A stretch of 64,000 nt of DNA, taken from assembly GCF_000382205.1 (NCBI RefSeq), contig NZ_KB907791.1, positions 62,001 to 126,000 on the forward strand. Direction: 5' to 3'. A program made the translations under genes and the position numbers. The notes under the pieces were generated by a model. The model was not told where the DNA came from, did not search any database, and worked only from the letters and a program-made list of their open reading frames with translations. Positions 16,757 through 25,043 of this stretch are shown here, one piece after another (position 1 is the stretch's first letter; every line of letters begins with the position of its first letter). This DNA comes from Dyadobacter beijingensis DSM 21582. GTDB taxonomy: Bacteria; Bacteroidota; Bacteroidia; Cytophagales; Spirosomataceae.

Positions 16757-17359
16757 ATGCTCAAATTCCTGAATAAAATCATTTTTGATCCGAACGATTT
16801 CCGCTCGGTGATTGCGGCTTGCATTGCCGGGAACAGTCAGGCGCAACATATTTTGTTTAAAAAATACTTTGGTTACGCCAAGAGCATATGCCTGCGCTAC
16901 ACTTATTCGCCCGAAGAGGCCGAGGAAGTACTCAATGAAGGGTTTTTAAAGGTCTTCAACAACCTGGAAAGGTATGACCCCGAGCAGCCGTTCAAGGCGT
17001 GGCTGCGGACGGTGATGGTGAACAATGCCATCAGCTATTTCAGAAGGAATAAAAAGCATTACGCCGCCCGCACGGCTTTCGACGAAATCCCCGAGCCCGG
17101 CATCGCCGACGACGCGGTTTCGGAGATTACCGCAGGCGAAATCATGCAGCTCATCCACGAGCTCAAACCGATTTACAAGACGGTGTTCCTCATGTACGCC
17201 GTAGACGGGTACTGCCACAAGGAAATCGCCACGATGCTCGACATTAACGAAGCGACCGTTCGCTCGCAGTACGCGCGGGCACGTGCTCAATTGCAGGAGC
17301 TTATCGCATTGCATTACCCAGATCTGGCAGAGCAATATGCCATGTTTTCTTTCCAGTAA
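16757..17359 (+). CDS. ECF RNA polymerase sigma factor
   Basis: The 200-aa sigma-70 family protein has region 2 at about residues 28-95 (FKKYFGYAKSICLRYTYSPEEAEEVLNEGFLKVF, then AWLRTVMVNNAISYFRR). Region 4 is at about 135-190 (VFLMYAVDGYCHKEIATMLDI, NEATVRSQYARARAQLQEL). No anti-sigma gene adjoins it: the gene ends 5 bases before the convergent LytTR operon, and its upstream neighbour is divergent. It is therefore an orphan ECF sigma factor whose regulator lies elsewhere. Confidence 0.9.
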   Translation: MLKFLNKIIFDPNDFRSVIAACIAGNSQAQHILFKKYFGYAKSICLRYTYSPEEAEEVLNEGFLKVFNNLERYDPEQPFKAWLRTVMVNNAISYFRRNKKHYAARTAFDEIPEPGIADDAVSEITAGEIMQLIHELKPIYKTVFLMYAVDGYCHKEIATMLDINEATVRSQYARARAQLQELIALHYPDLAEQYAMFSFQ

Positions 17360-17364
17360 CTTCG

Positions 17365-18156
17365 CTATTTACCCATCCAGACCTTGAAATCGTTGGCCCG
17401 CTCGCGGCTGACGATCGTTTCCTTGTCCAGCGCAGGAAGTAATGTGAGCGCCAGCCGGTGATTGTAGTAAGGCTGCATTTGCGCTACCGACTGGTGCGTG
17501 ACAATGAGCGCGCGGTTAACCCGGAAAAACCGGTCGGGATCGAGGAATTCTTCCAGGTCGTCCATTTTATAGTCCACGACAAATTTCTGTCCCTGGTGAT
17601 TTTTGAAAAACGTCAGGCCGCCGTCGATGAAGAAATAGGCGATTTCAGGTGTTTCCACCGACAATAGCCGGGCCCCCAGCTTCACGAGAAAGCGCTTGCG
17701 GTACTCGCGGGCGGGCGTCTGCACGTGCAGGCTTTTCAGAATGGCTTCCAAATCAATCTGAGCCGAAGGAGCAGTCTCGCGTGCCGATGTAAGGTCGTAA
17801 TACTTGCGGATGCTGCGTTGAAGGTCTTCCTGCTGCACTGGTTTGAGCAGGTAATCGATGCTGTTCACTTTAAATGCCTGCAATGCGTATTCGTCGTAGG
17901 AAGTCGTGAAAATAACCGTGCTTTTGATCGTGACGCGGTTGAATATCTCGAAACTCTGCCCGTCGGCAAGCTCGATATCCATAAATATAATGTCCGGCTC
18001 CGGCTTGCCGTCGGCACGGTTTCCGGTGATCCAATCCACGGTGGCTGCAATGCTCGGCGTAATGCCGCGCACCTCGAATTCGGGCGCGGTTTCTTCCAGT
18101 AGTTTGGTCAGCTTGCGCACGGCCAGTTTTTCGTCTTCAACAATTAAGATATTCAT
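17365..18156 (-). CDS. LytTR-family response regulator (third gene of kinase-kinase-regulator operon)
   Basis: The 263-aa protein has a receiver domain with phospho-acceptor Asp in IIFMDIELADGQSF and the conserved lysine in YLLKPVQQEDL, then a linker and a LytTR domain (RFLVKLGARLLSVETPEIAYF, then DRFFRVNRALIV). Its start codon overlaps the stop of the upstream kinase gene by 4 bases, so translation is coupled. It is the single output for two tandem kinases. Confidence 0.92.
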   Translation of the reverse strand: MNILIVEDEKLAVRKLTKLLEETAPEFEVRGITPSIAATVDWITGNRADGKPEPDIIFMDIELADGQSFEIFNRVTIKSTVIFTTSYDEYALQAFKVNSIDYLLKPVQQEDLQRSIRKYYDLTSARETAPSAQIDLEAILKSLHVQTPAREYRKRFLVKLGARLLSVETPEIAYFFIDGGLTFFKNHQGQKFVVDYKMDDLEEFLDPDRFFRVNRALIVTHQSVAQMQPYYNHRLALTLLPALDKETIVSRERANDFKVWMGK

Positions 18157-19232
18157 GCATTTACGGTTTTTGGCGTGATGAGCGGGAGGGTTACCCTGAA
18201 ATGATTTTCGCCCTGGTCGATCGCCGGCATACGTTCCGACAGCAGCCCGTATTTGGCCATGATGTTGGGCAATCCCAGCCGTGTGGATTTGACGGGCGTC
18301 GATTTGGTGAGCCGGTTGTTGCTGATTTCGAGCATATCGTCGCCCAGTGAGCGTATCGTAACGCGTAACGGGTTGGTTTCCAGGATACTGTTGTGTTTGA
18401 CGGCATTTTCGAGCAGCAGCTGCAAGGTCAGCGGCGGAATTTTCTTGTCGAGATCGGCTTCGCTGACGTCGATCAGCAAATCGAACCCGGTATCGTAGCG
18501 TGTCCGCAAAAGATGATAATAGGAGCGGATAAAGCGGATTTCCGTCGCCAGCGTCGTGAGCTCGTTTTGGTTGGTTTGGAGCAGGTACCGGTATACTTTT
18601 GCCATTTCATCCACGAATTGCTCCGCCCGCCTGGGCTCCTCGGCGATCAATGCGGACAATGTATTGAGGCTGTTGAACAAAAAATGCGGGTTCACCTGGC
18701 TTTTCAGGCTTTGGAGCTGCCCCTGCATCCCGGCACGCTTGATCGCTTCCTTGTTGACCTGCAAGGTTTTCCATTTATCCAAGGAATAATTGATTTCATA
18801 CAGCCCCGTGAGCAGCAGCACGGCCATGAACTCGAAAAGGTACACCTGGATCATCATCCGGCCGTCGAGCTCGGCCTCGAATGGGCGGAAGCGCATGATA
18901 AACAGCATATAGGTGGTCACAAAAACGAATGTAAGCAACCAGAATGCCGCGGCGGTGAGCGCGCTGCGTTTCAGCGACGAATCGAGCGAGGGATGTTTGC
19001 GGGCAATGTACCGGGCCGCCCAGTCGTGCGGGACGAACGCCAGGATCGTCATCATAAAGATCATGAGCGTGCCGCCGAGGAAATTGTACCAGTTTTCGAG
19101 GTAAGGCTGGCCAATGAGCAGGTAGCTGATCGTGGGCACAAACCAGGGTACGAGCAAGGTGAAAATCCATCTGCCGAAAAGGCTCAGCCATATCTGCCGC
19201 CCGATGTCGTTGTAGGTGAGGTGAGGCGTCAT
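18153..19232 (-). CDS. LytS-type histidine kinase, second of a tandem pair, catalytically intact
   Basis: The 359-aa protein has four membrane helices in the first 150 residues, the phospho-acceptor motif KSQVNPHFLFNSLNTLSAL, an intact N box LQLLLENAVKHN and an intact G motif LGLPNIMAKYGLL. It should bind ATP and phosphorylate. It overlaps its neighbours by 4 bases on each side. Against the adjacent kinase it keeps every catalytic motif, so it is probably the working enzyme of the pair. Confidence 0.9.
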   Translation of the reverse strand: MTPHLTYNDIGRQIWLSLFGRWIFTLLVPWFVPTISYLLIGQPYLENWYNFLGGTLMIFMMTILAFVPHDWAARYIARKHPSLDSSLKRSALTAAAFWLLTFVFVTTYMLFIMRFRPFEAELDGRMMIQVYLFEFMAVLLLTGLYEINYSLDKWKTLQVNKEAIKRAGMQGQLQSLKSQVNPHFLFNSLNTLSALIAEEPRRAEQFVDEMAKVYRYLLQTNQNELTTLATEIRFIRSYYHLLRTRYDTGFDLLIDVSEADLDKKIPPLTLQLLLENAVKHNSILETNPLRVTIRSLGDDMLEISNNRLTKSTPVKSTRLGLPNIMAKYGLLSERMPAIDQGENHFRVTLPLITPKTVNA

Positions 19233-20299
19233 GTGTAAATCAATGGGAGCGTGATGGCGAAACGCTGGTCGTCTTCTTTCAGCTGCACGGCCCCGGCGCG
19301 GTTAAACAGCAGCTTGTATTTGGCAGTTAAGGCGTGAATGCCGGGCGTGTCGAGCGGCATACTCAGCATTTTCGGCTGCCGGTTATGGCTGAATTCCAGC
19401 TGGCCGGTTTCCGTGTTGGCGATGGTAATATGCAGCGGGCGCGAAGGCGATACCATATTGTAATGAATGGCGTGGTCGATCAGGATCTGGAACGTGAGCG
19501 GTACCATTTGCCCGTGCGTAAATACTTCATCGACATTCACCCGAATTTCGATACCTTTTTCAAACCGTGTTTCAAGCAGGTAAATGTAGGATTTGATAAA
19601 ACGCAGCTCCGAATCCAGCGTCACCAGCATGTCCTCCTTGTCGGGGCCGTTGACATGGAGCTGATAGCGGTATACTTTCGACATTTCGTCCACGAATTTC
19701 TCCGCCGTAGCCGGTGCGTCGGCGATCAGTACCGAGAGCGAATTGAGGCAATTGAACAAAAAATGCGGGTTAACCTGCTGTTTTACGGCGTCGAGCTCGG
19801 TTTGCAGCTGTTTTTCCTGCATTTGCTCCACCTCGTCCTGGTTGGTACGCCATTGTTTGAAAGCGTAGGTCAGCTCGGTAAGCCCCGCGCCGATAAGCGA
19901 GCCGCTGAGAATAAAAAAGCTCACGCGCAGCGCCCACAAAAGGTCGAAGCCCGGCCCGGTAAGCCCCGCCTGGTGGTAAAGCGGCAATGCCACCCACAAC
20001 GCCGCGACATTCACTATGCCATACAAGCCGAACCAGCCCGCCACCCGGTGAATGGATTGCCCCGTATCCGGCAGCAATTCGGTCACCCGCGGCGAAAGCG
20101 CCGAATCGATCCGGTAGGCGGCCCAGATAGCGGCGAGGTTAATGGTGGTTCCCGTGAAAAACACCCGGCTTCCGGCAAAATAGCTTTCCTGCCAGAGTCC
20201 CACGCCCGCTAGTACGGCCGCCCCGAAGAGCAGGAACGCCGAGGTGCTGGCATCCAGCTGCTTACGGGTGATTTTAGCAATGTAATTGTCGAGGGCCAT
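19229..20299 (-). CDS. Degenerate LytS-type kinase (predicted pseudokinase), first of a tandem pair
   Basis: The 356-aa protein has the same plan as the following gene (four membrane helices, then KQQVNPHFLFNCLNSLSVL with the phospho-acceptor His kept), but the ATPase motifs are lost. The N box reads FQILIDHAIHYN, where the active relative has LQLLLENAVKHN, so the Mg-binding Asn is His. The SNN motif becomes SHN, and the G motif GLPN becomes GIHA. It probably cannot bind ATP normally and may work as a sensor or phospho-acceptor partner in a heterodimer with the second kinase. It is the first gene of the overlapping operon. Confidence 0.85.
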   Translation of the reverse strand: MALDNYIAKITRKQLDASTSAFLLFGAAVLAGVGLWQESYFAGSRVFFTGTTINLAAIWAAYRIDSALSPRVTELLPDTGQSIHRVAGWFGLYGIVNVAALWVALPLYHQAGLTGPGFDLLWALRVSFFILSGSLIGAGLTELTYAFKQWRTNQDEVEQMQEKQLQTELDAVKQQVNPHFLFNCLNSLSVLIADAPATAEKFVDEMSKVYRYQLHVNGPDKEDMLVTLDSELRFIKSYIYLLETRFEKGIEIRVNVDEVFTHGQMVPLTFQILIDHAIHYNMVSPSRPLHITIANTETGQLEFSHNRQPKMLSMPLDTPGIHALTAKYKLLFNRAGAVQLKEDDQRFAITLPLIYT

Positions 20300-20639
20300 T
20301 TCCGGGCTGATTCATTTCGCGCAAAAATAGAGCGGTTACGGTCCATTCGGAAATTGCGGCTTGTTTAACCGTCGTATTTGCATGCCAAATCATCGCAAAA
20401 TGCGGGCAAATCTTGTTTAAACCAGCAAATTGCCGTGATGATTGTACGAACGGCTATTTCAGTTTACCCCCCGTTTTAGCGTATTCATGAGGTGAAAGTT
20501 ACAATTCACCCGGGTTACTGTTTCGCAGGGCTCGTTGATATGCCAAATTTGTATCACCGCCAGACGAACGGAAGCCGGTTGAAAGCCAGCCCGGAAGAAT
20601 GAGCACCTGTTAGCCACGAAAGTCAATTATCATTTAGCC
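20300..20639. promoter_or_regulatory. Divergent control region of the tandem-kinase operon and a stand-alone LytTR gene
   Basis: This 340-base region has no ORF. It contains two direct repeats of CTTGTTTAA(A)CC (20360-20370 and 20412-20423, about five helical turns apart) and two copies of ATGCCAAAT (20382-20390 and 20540-20548). LytTR regulators bind pairs of short direct repeats, so these are candidate sites for the LytTR proteins encoded on either side. No binding consensus is known for these proteins. Confidence 0.4.
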
Positions 20640-21068
20640 ATGCAAGTAAAAAACGTAGATCAATCCATGAAAAATCAATCCGTCCTTTCACCCATGAAAA
20701 ACCTGTCCATCGTGCCGTCGGGAATTGCCGGCGAAAGCAAAAGCGTACCGGCCATTACTGTCTACAAGTTTGGGAAAGCGATCACCGTGAAATCCAGCGA
20801 CATTACCTGTCTGGAAGGCGTCGGAAACTACACATTCGTGTACACCCGGCATGAGAAGCACCTGGTTTCGAAGTGTTTGAAAGAGGTTCAGGACGAGCTG
20901 AGCAGCGACTTCCTGCGCATCCATAAATCGTACAGCATCAACGCGCGCCACATCGCTTCGCGCTGGCCCGACTATATTCACCTGAGCTGCGGCAAAACGA
21001 TCCCGATCGCCCGCCGCCGCATTCGTGAAACCCACGAAATCCTGGGCAGAATGGCACTATCGGCATAG
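20640..21068 (+). CDS. Stand-alone LytTR DNA-binding protein
   Basis: The 142-aa protein has no receiver domain, only a LytTR domain at about residues 40-138 (ITVYKFGKAITVKSSDITCLEG, then DFLRIHKSYSINARHI and IPIARRRI). Three Met codons lie in the first 20 residues, so the start may be at 20640, 20667 or 20694. It is divergent from the tandem-kinase operon. Such proteins in Bacteroidota act without phosphorylation or with a kinase encoded elsewhere. Confidence 0.85.
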   Translation: MQVKNVDQSMKNQSVLSPMKNLSIVPSGIAGESKSVPAITVYKFGKAITVKSSDITCLEGVGNYTFVYTRHEKHLVSKCLKEVQDELSSDFLRIHKSYSINARHIASRWPDYIHLSCGKTIPIARRRIRETHEILGRMALSA

Positions 21069-21083
21069 CGAATATGCAATGAC

Positions 21084-21137
21084 AAAGCCGGTCGGGGCGG
21101 GTTTGCAATATGCTCACCTGCACCGACCGGCTTTTTT
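21084..21137. terminator. Bidirectional terminator between LytTR and KASIII genes
   Basis: The AAAGCCGGTCGG arm (21084-21095) is the exact reverse complement of CCGACCGGCTTT (21123-21134), followed by T (to 21137), with a 27-base loop. The AAA on the left gives a T tract on the other strand, so it can serve both convergent genes. Confidence 0.8.
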
Positions 21138-21145
21138 GTAAGTCC

Positions 21146-22135
21146 TCAGTAAGCCCACTTCACGTACGCCGACGCCCACGTGAAGCCGGCACCGAATGCG
21201 GAAAATATAAGGTTATCTCCTTTTTTCAGGTCTTTTTCATAATCCCACAAACAAAGCGGGATCGTCGCGGCGGTGGTATTGCCGTAACGTTCGATGTTCA
21301 TCATCACCTTGTCCATTCCCACGCCCATGCGGCTGGCCGTAGCTTCGATAATGCGGCGGTTGGCCTGATGCGGCACGAGCCAGGCCACATCTTCGTGGCT
21401 GAGGTGATTTCTTTCCATCATTTCGGCGGACACATCGGCCATGTTACGCACGGCCGATTTGAACACCTGCTGGCCATCCTGGTGAAGGAAATGCATACGG
21501 GCATCCACGGTCTCGTGGCTCGCCGGGAAGCGGCTGCCGCCCCCGCGCTGAACGAGGTTGTTGTAACCCACGCCGTCGGCCCGGATGAGTGTGTCGATCA
21601 CGCCGTAACCATCCTCATTCGGTTCGAGGAGCACGGCACCGGCGCCGTCGCCGAAGAGAATGCATGTGCGGCGGTCGGTATAATCCATCACGGCCGACAT
21701 TTTGTCTGCCCCTACAATCACCACCTTTTTATATTTACCCGTTTCAATAAACTGCGCCCCGAGTTCGAGCGCGTAAATGAAGCCGGAACAAGCCGCATTC
21801 ACATCGAAACTGCCGATGTTGCGAATACCGAGCTGGTCGCAGATAAGGTTGGCGGTGCTGGGGAAAACGAAATCGGGGGTGATGGTGGCGCAGATGAGGA
21901 GATCTATTTCGGAAGGATCGGTATTGGTTTTTTCGAGGAGGCCTTTGACCGCCCTCGCGCCCAGGTGTGAGCTCCCGAGCCCGGGCTCTTTCAGGATGCG
22001 GCGCTCCCGGATGCCGGTCCTGCTCACAATCCATTCGTCGTTGGTATCAACGAGTGTCTCCAATTCGGCGTTTGTCAGAATGTAGTCGGGTACATATCCT
22101 TCGATGCCTGAAATGGAGGCTTTTACTTGTTTCAT
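21146..22135 (-). CDS. fabH: 3-oxoacyl-ACP synthase III (beta-ketoacyl-ACP synthase III)
   Basis: The 329-aa protein has the full-length thiolase fold of the FabH family. The catalytic triad is visible as Cys116 (NAACSGF), His256 (WLVPHQANRRI) and Asn286 (ERYGNTTAAT). It condenses acyl-CoA with malonyl-ACP to start fatty-acid synthesis; FabH-like paralogues also serve secondary metabolism. There are no neighbouring fab or plsX genes, so this may be a second copy outside the main cluster. Confidence 0.9.
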   Translation of the reverse strand: MKQVKASISGIEGYVPDYILTNAELETLVDTNDEWIVSRTGIRERRILKEPGLGSSHLGARAVKGLLEKTNTDPSEIDLLICATITPDFVFPSTANLICDQLGIRNIGSFDVNAACSGFIYALELGAQFIETGKYKKVVIVGADKMSAVMDYTDRRTCILFGDGAGAVLLEPNEDGYGVIDTLIRADGVGYNNLVQRGGGSRFPASHETVDARMHFLHQDGQQVFKSAVRNMADVSAEMMERNHLSHEDVAWLVPHQANRRIIEATASRMGVGMDKVMMNIERYGNTTAATIPLCLWDYEKDLKKGDNLIFSAFGAGFTWASAYVKWAY

Positions 22136-22267
22136 ATTCGATTTTAATGCTGGTAAATTTCGCTGTCAGGGCAGTCTTTTGCCATAAACAACAAATATGC
22201 ACTACAAAAGTGCTCATTTCGCCACCTTTCAGTGGATTTTTTGGGAAGTTAATATGAAAAGAAAAAT

Positions 22268-23017
22268 CTAGGGAAGAATCCGTATTTCGACACGCCGGTT
22301 GAGTCGGCGGTTCGCCTCACAATCATTCGGAGCGGCCGGCAGCTCACTTCCAAAGGCTTTTCCCCGAATGCGGCCCAGCTCGATGCGTCTGGAAACCAGG
22401 TACTTTTTAACCTCGTCCACGCGGTCGTAGGAGAGGAGCAGGTTCTTGCGGGGATCGCCCACATCGTCGGTATGCCCGTAAAGCTCGATCCGCGGTGCTT
22501 TGTTCCTTACGAGGTAATCGGCCAGGATTTCCAGCTCGTAATTACTCTCGGGCAGCAAGTCGGGCTCGCTTTGGGTGAAGAGCAGGATGGTCTCGACTTC
22601 TTCTTTCAGATCCAGTTCCGAGACTTTCGCAACCTCTGCCGTACTGGAATCGCGGTTTTTTACCGGTGTTAAATAAAAAACCTTCGTTGGGCGCAGCGTA
22701 CCTGCCGCTATCACTTCCGAGAGCGTTTCATAACCCACTGCGTGGATCGAGATAACGCCCATGTCTTTGGCTGACATTTTGAACTGGTAGGCGCCGTCCT
22801 CGTAAAGCGGTATAACGAGGTCTTCCGGGCGTTGCCCGACGACCATAATGGTGGCCTCGACGGGGCGTAAGGTGTGTTTGTCGAGCACGCGTACAGCTAC
22901 GCGGGAGCGCTGAGGGATGATTTTTTCCTGATTCCGGGGCGTCCCGGCCTGTTGCTGGCCGTGCGCCGTAAAGCCTGCTCCGATGGCTACCAGCAGGATG
23001 ATTGTAAAAGTTTTCAT
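22268..23017 (-). CDS. OmpA-family protein with N-terminal Ig-like domain
   Basis: The 249-aa secreted protein has a signal peptide MKTFTIILLVAIGAGFTAHG, a beta-rich domain (about 35-125, VAVRVLDKHTLRPVEATIMV), and a C-terminal OmpA peptidoglycan-binding domain (about 145-248, IELYGHTDDVGDPRKNLLLS and NRRLNRRVEIRI). It probably links the outer membrane or periplasmic assemblies to peptidoglycan. The gene lies 93 bases downstream of the TonB-like gene in the same direction. Confidence 0.85.
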   Translation of the reverse strand: MKTFTIILLVAIGAGFTAHGQQQAGTPRNQEKIIPQRSRVAVRVLDKHTLRPVEATIMVVGQRPEDLVIPLYEDGAYQFKMSAKDMGVISIHAVGYETLSEVIAAGTLRPTKVFYLTPVKNRDSSTAEVAKVSELDLKEEVETILLFTQSEPDLLPESNYELEILADYLVRNKAPRIELYGHTDDVGDPRKNLLLSYDRVDEVKKYLVSRRIELGRIRGKAFGSELPAAPNDCEANRRLNRRVEIRILP

Positions 23018-23110
23018 TCAAACTCCGGTTAAGTTGAACAAGGGCATTCTACAAGCAGGGAACTAAGTGTCCGGAGGTAAGTTACAAAATTTTTATAAAT
23101 ATTTGTACTC

Positions 23111-24142
23111 TTACGGGGTTGGTTTGAATTTAAGTTGGAGCGGCTCCGGCTGTTTTAGAAAGCTGTAACCCGACGTACGAAAATTCGAAGGTTGAAATTC
23201 TTTCATTGGCGACTGCCGCAGCGGAGGCTGCCGCAGTGGAGACTGCCGCGTAGCAAGATCCGATTGCTGAAAAAGCTTTTTAAATGCATCCCGAACCAAA
23301 AAAGGTGCTTTCAATGGTTCCAGCTTGATTTTGATGCCAAACAATTTGGGTACCTCTTCCTTGATCTTCAGCGGCAGCTGATCGATTTCCGGGTCGAAAT
23401 GAATGCTGATCGTGTACCATACGGCAATGGGCTTGCCTTCTTTCTGGGCGGGCGTCCACCGGGGCATCAGTGAGATGAGCCGGAGCGCTTCGTCGTCGAG
23501 TTCCGCGCCGGGACTTTTCAGAATGCGCCCGCTGCTCACATTACCGTCTTCGTCGAGCAGGAACGATACCTGCACGGCACCCTCGACGCCGGTTTCCAAC
23601 GCTTCCTGCGGGTATTTCAGGTTATTGGCAAGGAATTTGTTCAGTGCTTTGTAGCCGCCGGGGAAATACGGCCAGCGGTCGGGCCTCATGGCGGAGCTGC
23701 TTTCGCCGGACTGACTCCATTCCGCGTCTTTTTTCAAAACCTTATACTGGCTTTTCAAACGGGCCAACTGCGGGCGTGCTTTCAGGTTGATCACATATTC
23801 GGTGACGGATTTGAGGATTGTTACCTGTTTCGCCTCAAAATCGGGGTGCTTAATGACCAGCGTGCCATTGAGCGGCGCATCGGCAATTTCGAATTCGCCA
23901 GAAAGGTTGCTCACCGTACCCCGTTCCGAACCGGCAATCAGTACCGCCGCATTGCTGACCGGCCGCGAAGATTCGTCGGTGACTTTGCCCATAATCCGGA
24001 GCATCTGCAAAAAGGCCGGCCGGACATCGGAAGAGTCAGTATTTAAATGCGTTGATGCAGCGCCCGCAGGAGTGAAAGCGACCGCCAGGAGCGTGATGAT
24101 AATGTATTGTTGGAGAAGTGGTTCGGGTATTCTTCGCAGCAT
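23111..24142 (-). CDS. Secreted TonB-C-terminal-domain protein with carboxypeptidase-regulatory-like domain
   Basis: The 343-aa protein has a hydrophobic N-terminal stretch (about 11-28), a CarboxypepD_reg-like domain (about 50-120, GKVTDESSRPVSNAAVLIAG), and a TonB C-terminal domain (about 162-250, YPQEALETGVEGAVQVSFLL). A Pro/Gln/Arg-rich tail includes three 5-residue repeats (RQSPL, RQPPL, RQSPM). It lacks the proline-rich spacer of a true energy-transducing TonB. The gene stands alone with respect to ExbBD genes. Confidence 0.8.
   Translation of the reverse strand: MLRRIPEPLLQQYIIITLLAVAFTPAGAASTHLNTDSSDVRPAFLQMLRIMGKVTDESSRPVSNAAVLIAGSERGTVSNLSGEFEIADAPLNGTLVIKHPDFEAKQVTILKSVTEYVINLKARPQLARLKSQYKVLKKDAEWSQSGESSSAMRPDRWPYFPGGYKALNKFLANNLKYPQEALETGVEGAVQVSFLLDEDGNVSSGRILKSPGAELDDEALRLISLMPRWTPAQKEGKPIAVWYTISIHFDPEIDQLPLKIKEEVPKLFGIKIKLEPLKAPFLVRDAFKKLFQQSDLATRQSPLRQPPLRQSPMKEFQPSNFRTSGYSFLKQPEPLQLKFKPTP
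23211..23255 (-). repeat. 15-nt in-frame tandem repeat, three units, inside the TonB-like gene
   Basis: Three consecutive 15-base units (23211-23225, 23226-23240, 23241-23255) share the core CTGCCGC on the plus strand. They encode the repeated pentapeptide RQSP(L/M) or RQPPL near the C-terminus. The number of units could vary between strains without breaking the frame. Confidence 0.8.
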
Positions 24143-24413
24143 GATTCCTCAGTTATTTGTTTTGACAAATCCATCCATTCGGCCACACCTTTTCTGCATA
24201 ACGCTTCTTATCTTAAATATAGGATACGCGACGCTATTCAGACCGAAAATTTTCTCAATCTGCAACATCAGCCAACATTTCCGGCCGCTTATTCATTGGT
24301 GGAGGGATATGTTTGGAAAACCGGATTTGGGCGAAGCCAGCGGTTCGAGATAGTGTTCGCATTAAAGTTACCAGACGGCAAAGGCGGCGTTTTCCCGTAG
24401 GTGCTCTGCTCAT
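24143..24413. other. Intergenic region, nothing recognised
   Basis: This is 271 bases between the TonB-like gene start and the end of a LuxR-type regulator gene. It is less GC-rich than its neighbours, so it probably holds the promoter of the TonB-like gene. A 97-codon plus-strand frame crosses it but has no signal, no family character and overlaps the TonB-like gene antisense, so it is not called. Confidence 0.4.
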
Positions 24414-25043
24414 TCAGCTAAGTTTATAAGCGTCAGCGAGTTGTACGAGCGCCTTGCGGTCGGAGATATTCAGTTTTTCAAAAATGCGGCGACGGAATGT
24501 GCTCACGGAGGTGTATTGCAGCTGCATCAACTCGCTGATCTGCGTGATCGTGTAGTCCTGGATAATGTACATGGCCACCTGGAATTCCCTGGGGGTAAGC
24601 CCATCGAACGGGTTCATCGATTTACGGTTGAGCGTATCGTTCACGATCACCTGGGCGAGGTCGGCGCTCATATATTTCTTACCCGACAATACCACATTCA
24701 CCGCCCTGATCAGGTCGTCCGGCGAGGCGTCCTTCTCGATATAGCCGTGCGCGCCCATTTGTAGCGCCCTTTTGCCGAAAATGACCTCGTTGTTCATGGA
24801 TACCACCAGCACCTTCGTATCGGGATAAGTGTTGCGGATCGTGTGCAGGAGCGTGCTCGCGTCCGTGTCGGGCATGCTCAGGTCGAGCAGCATCAGGTCG
24901 TAGGGGCCGGTTTTCAATTGGGCGAGGGCCGAATGTCCGTCCCAGCTTTCGTCGATCTGCGCGTCAGCGAATTGTTTGAATAATGCTACTTTCAATCCGT
25001 ACCGAACGAGCGAATGGTCGTCGGCAATCAGGAATTTTTTCAT
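24414..25043 (-). CDS. NarL/LuxR-family response regulator
   Basis: The 209-aa protein has a receiver domain with the phospho-acceptor Asp in LMLLDLSMPDTD and the conserved Lys in GYIEKDASPDD, and a C-terminal LuxR helix-turn-helix (LTPREFQVAMYIIQDYTITQ, then QYTSVSTFRRRIFEKL). Its ATG overlaps the stop codon of the upstream sensor kinase by 4 bases, so the two are translationally coupled partners. Confidence 0.93.
   Translation of the reverse strand: MKKFLIADDHSLVRYGLKVALFKQFADAQIDESWDGHSALAQLKTGPYDLMLLDLSMPDTDASTLLHTIRNTYPDTKVLVVSMNNEVIFGKRALQMGAHGYIEKDASPDDLIRAVNVVLSGKKYMSADLAQVIVNDTLNRKSMNPFDGLTPREFQVAMYIIQDYTITQISELMQLQYTSVSTFRRRIFEKLNISDRKALVQLADAYKLS

Noticed and set aside
24330..24360. 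Possible tRNA T-arm (GGTTCGA)
   Set aside because: There is no matching acceptor, D or anticodon arm around it, so it is a chance match.
24107..24400. 97-codon plus-strand frame in the gap before the LuxR regulator
   Set aside because: It partly overlaps the TonB-like gene antisense, and has no signal, domain or ribosome-binding site.
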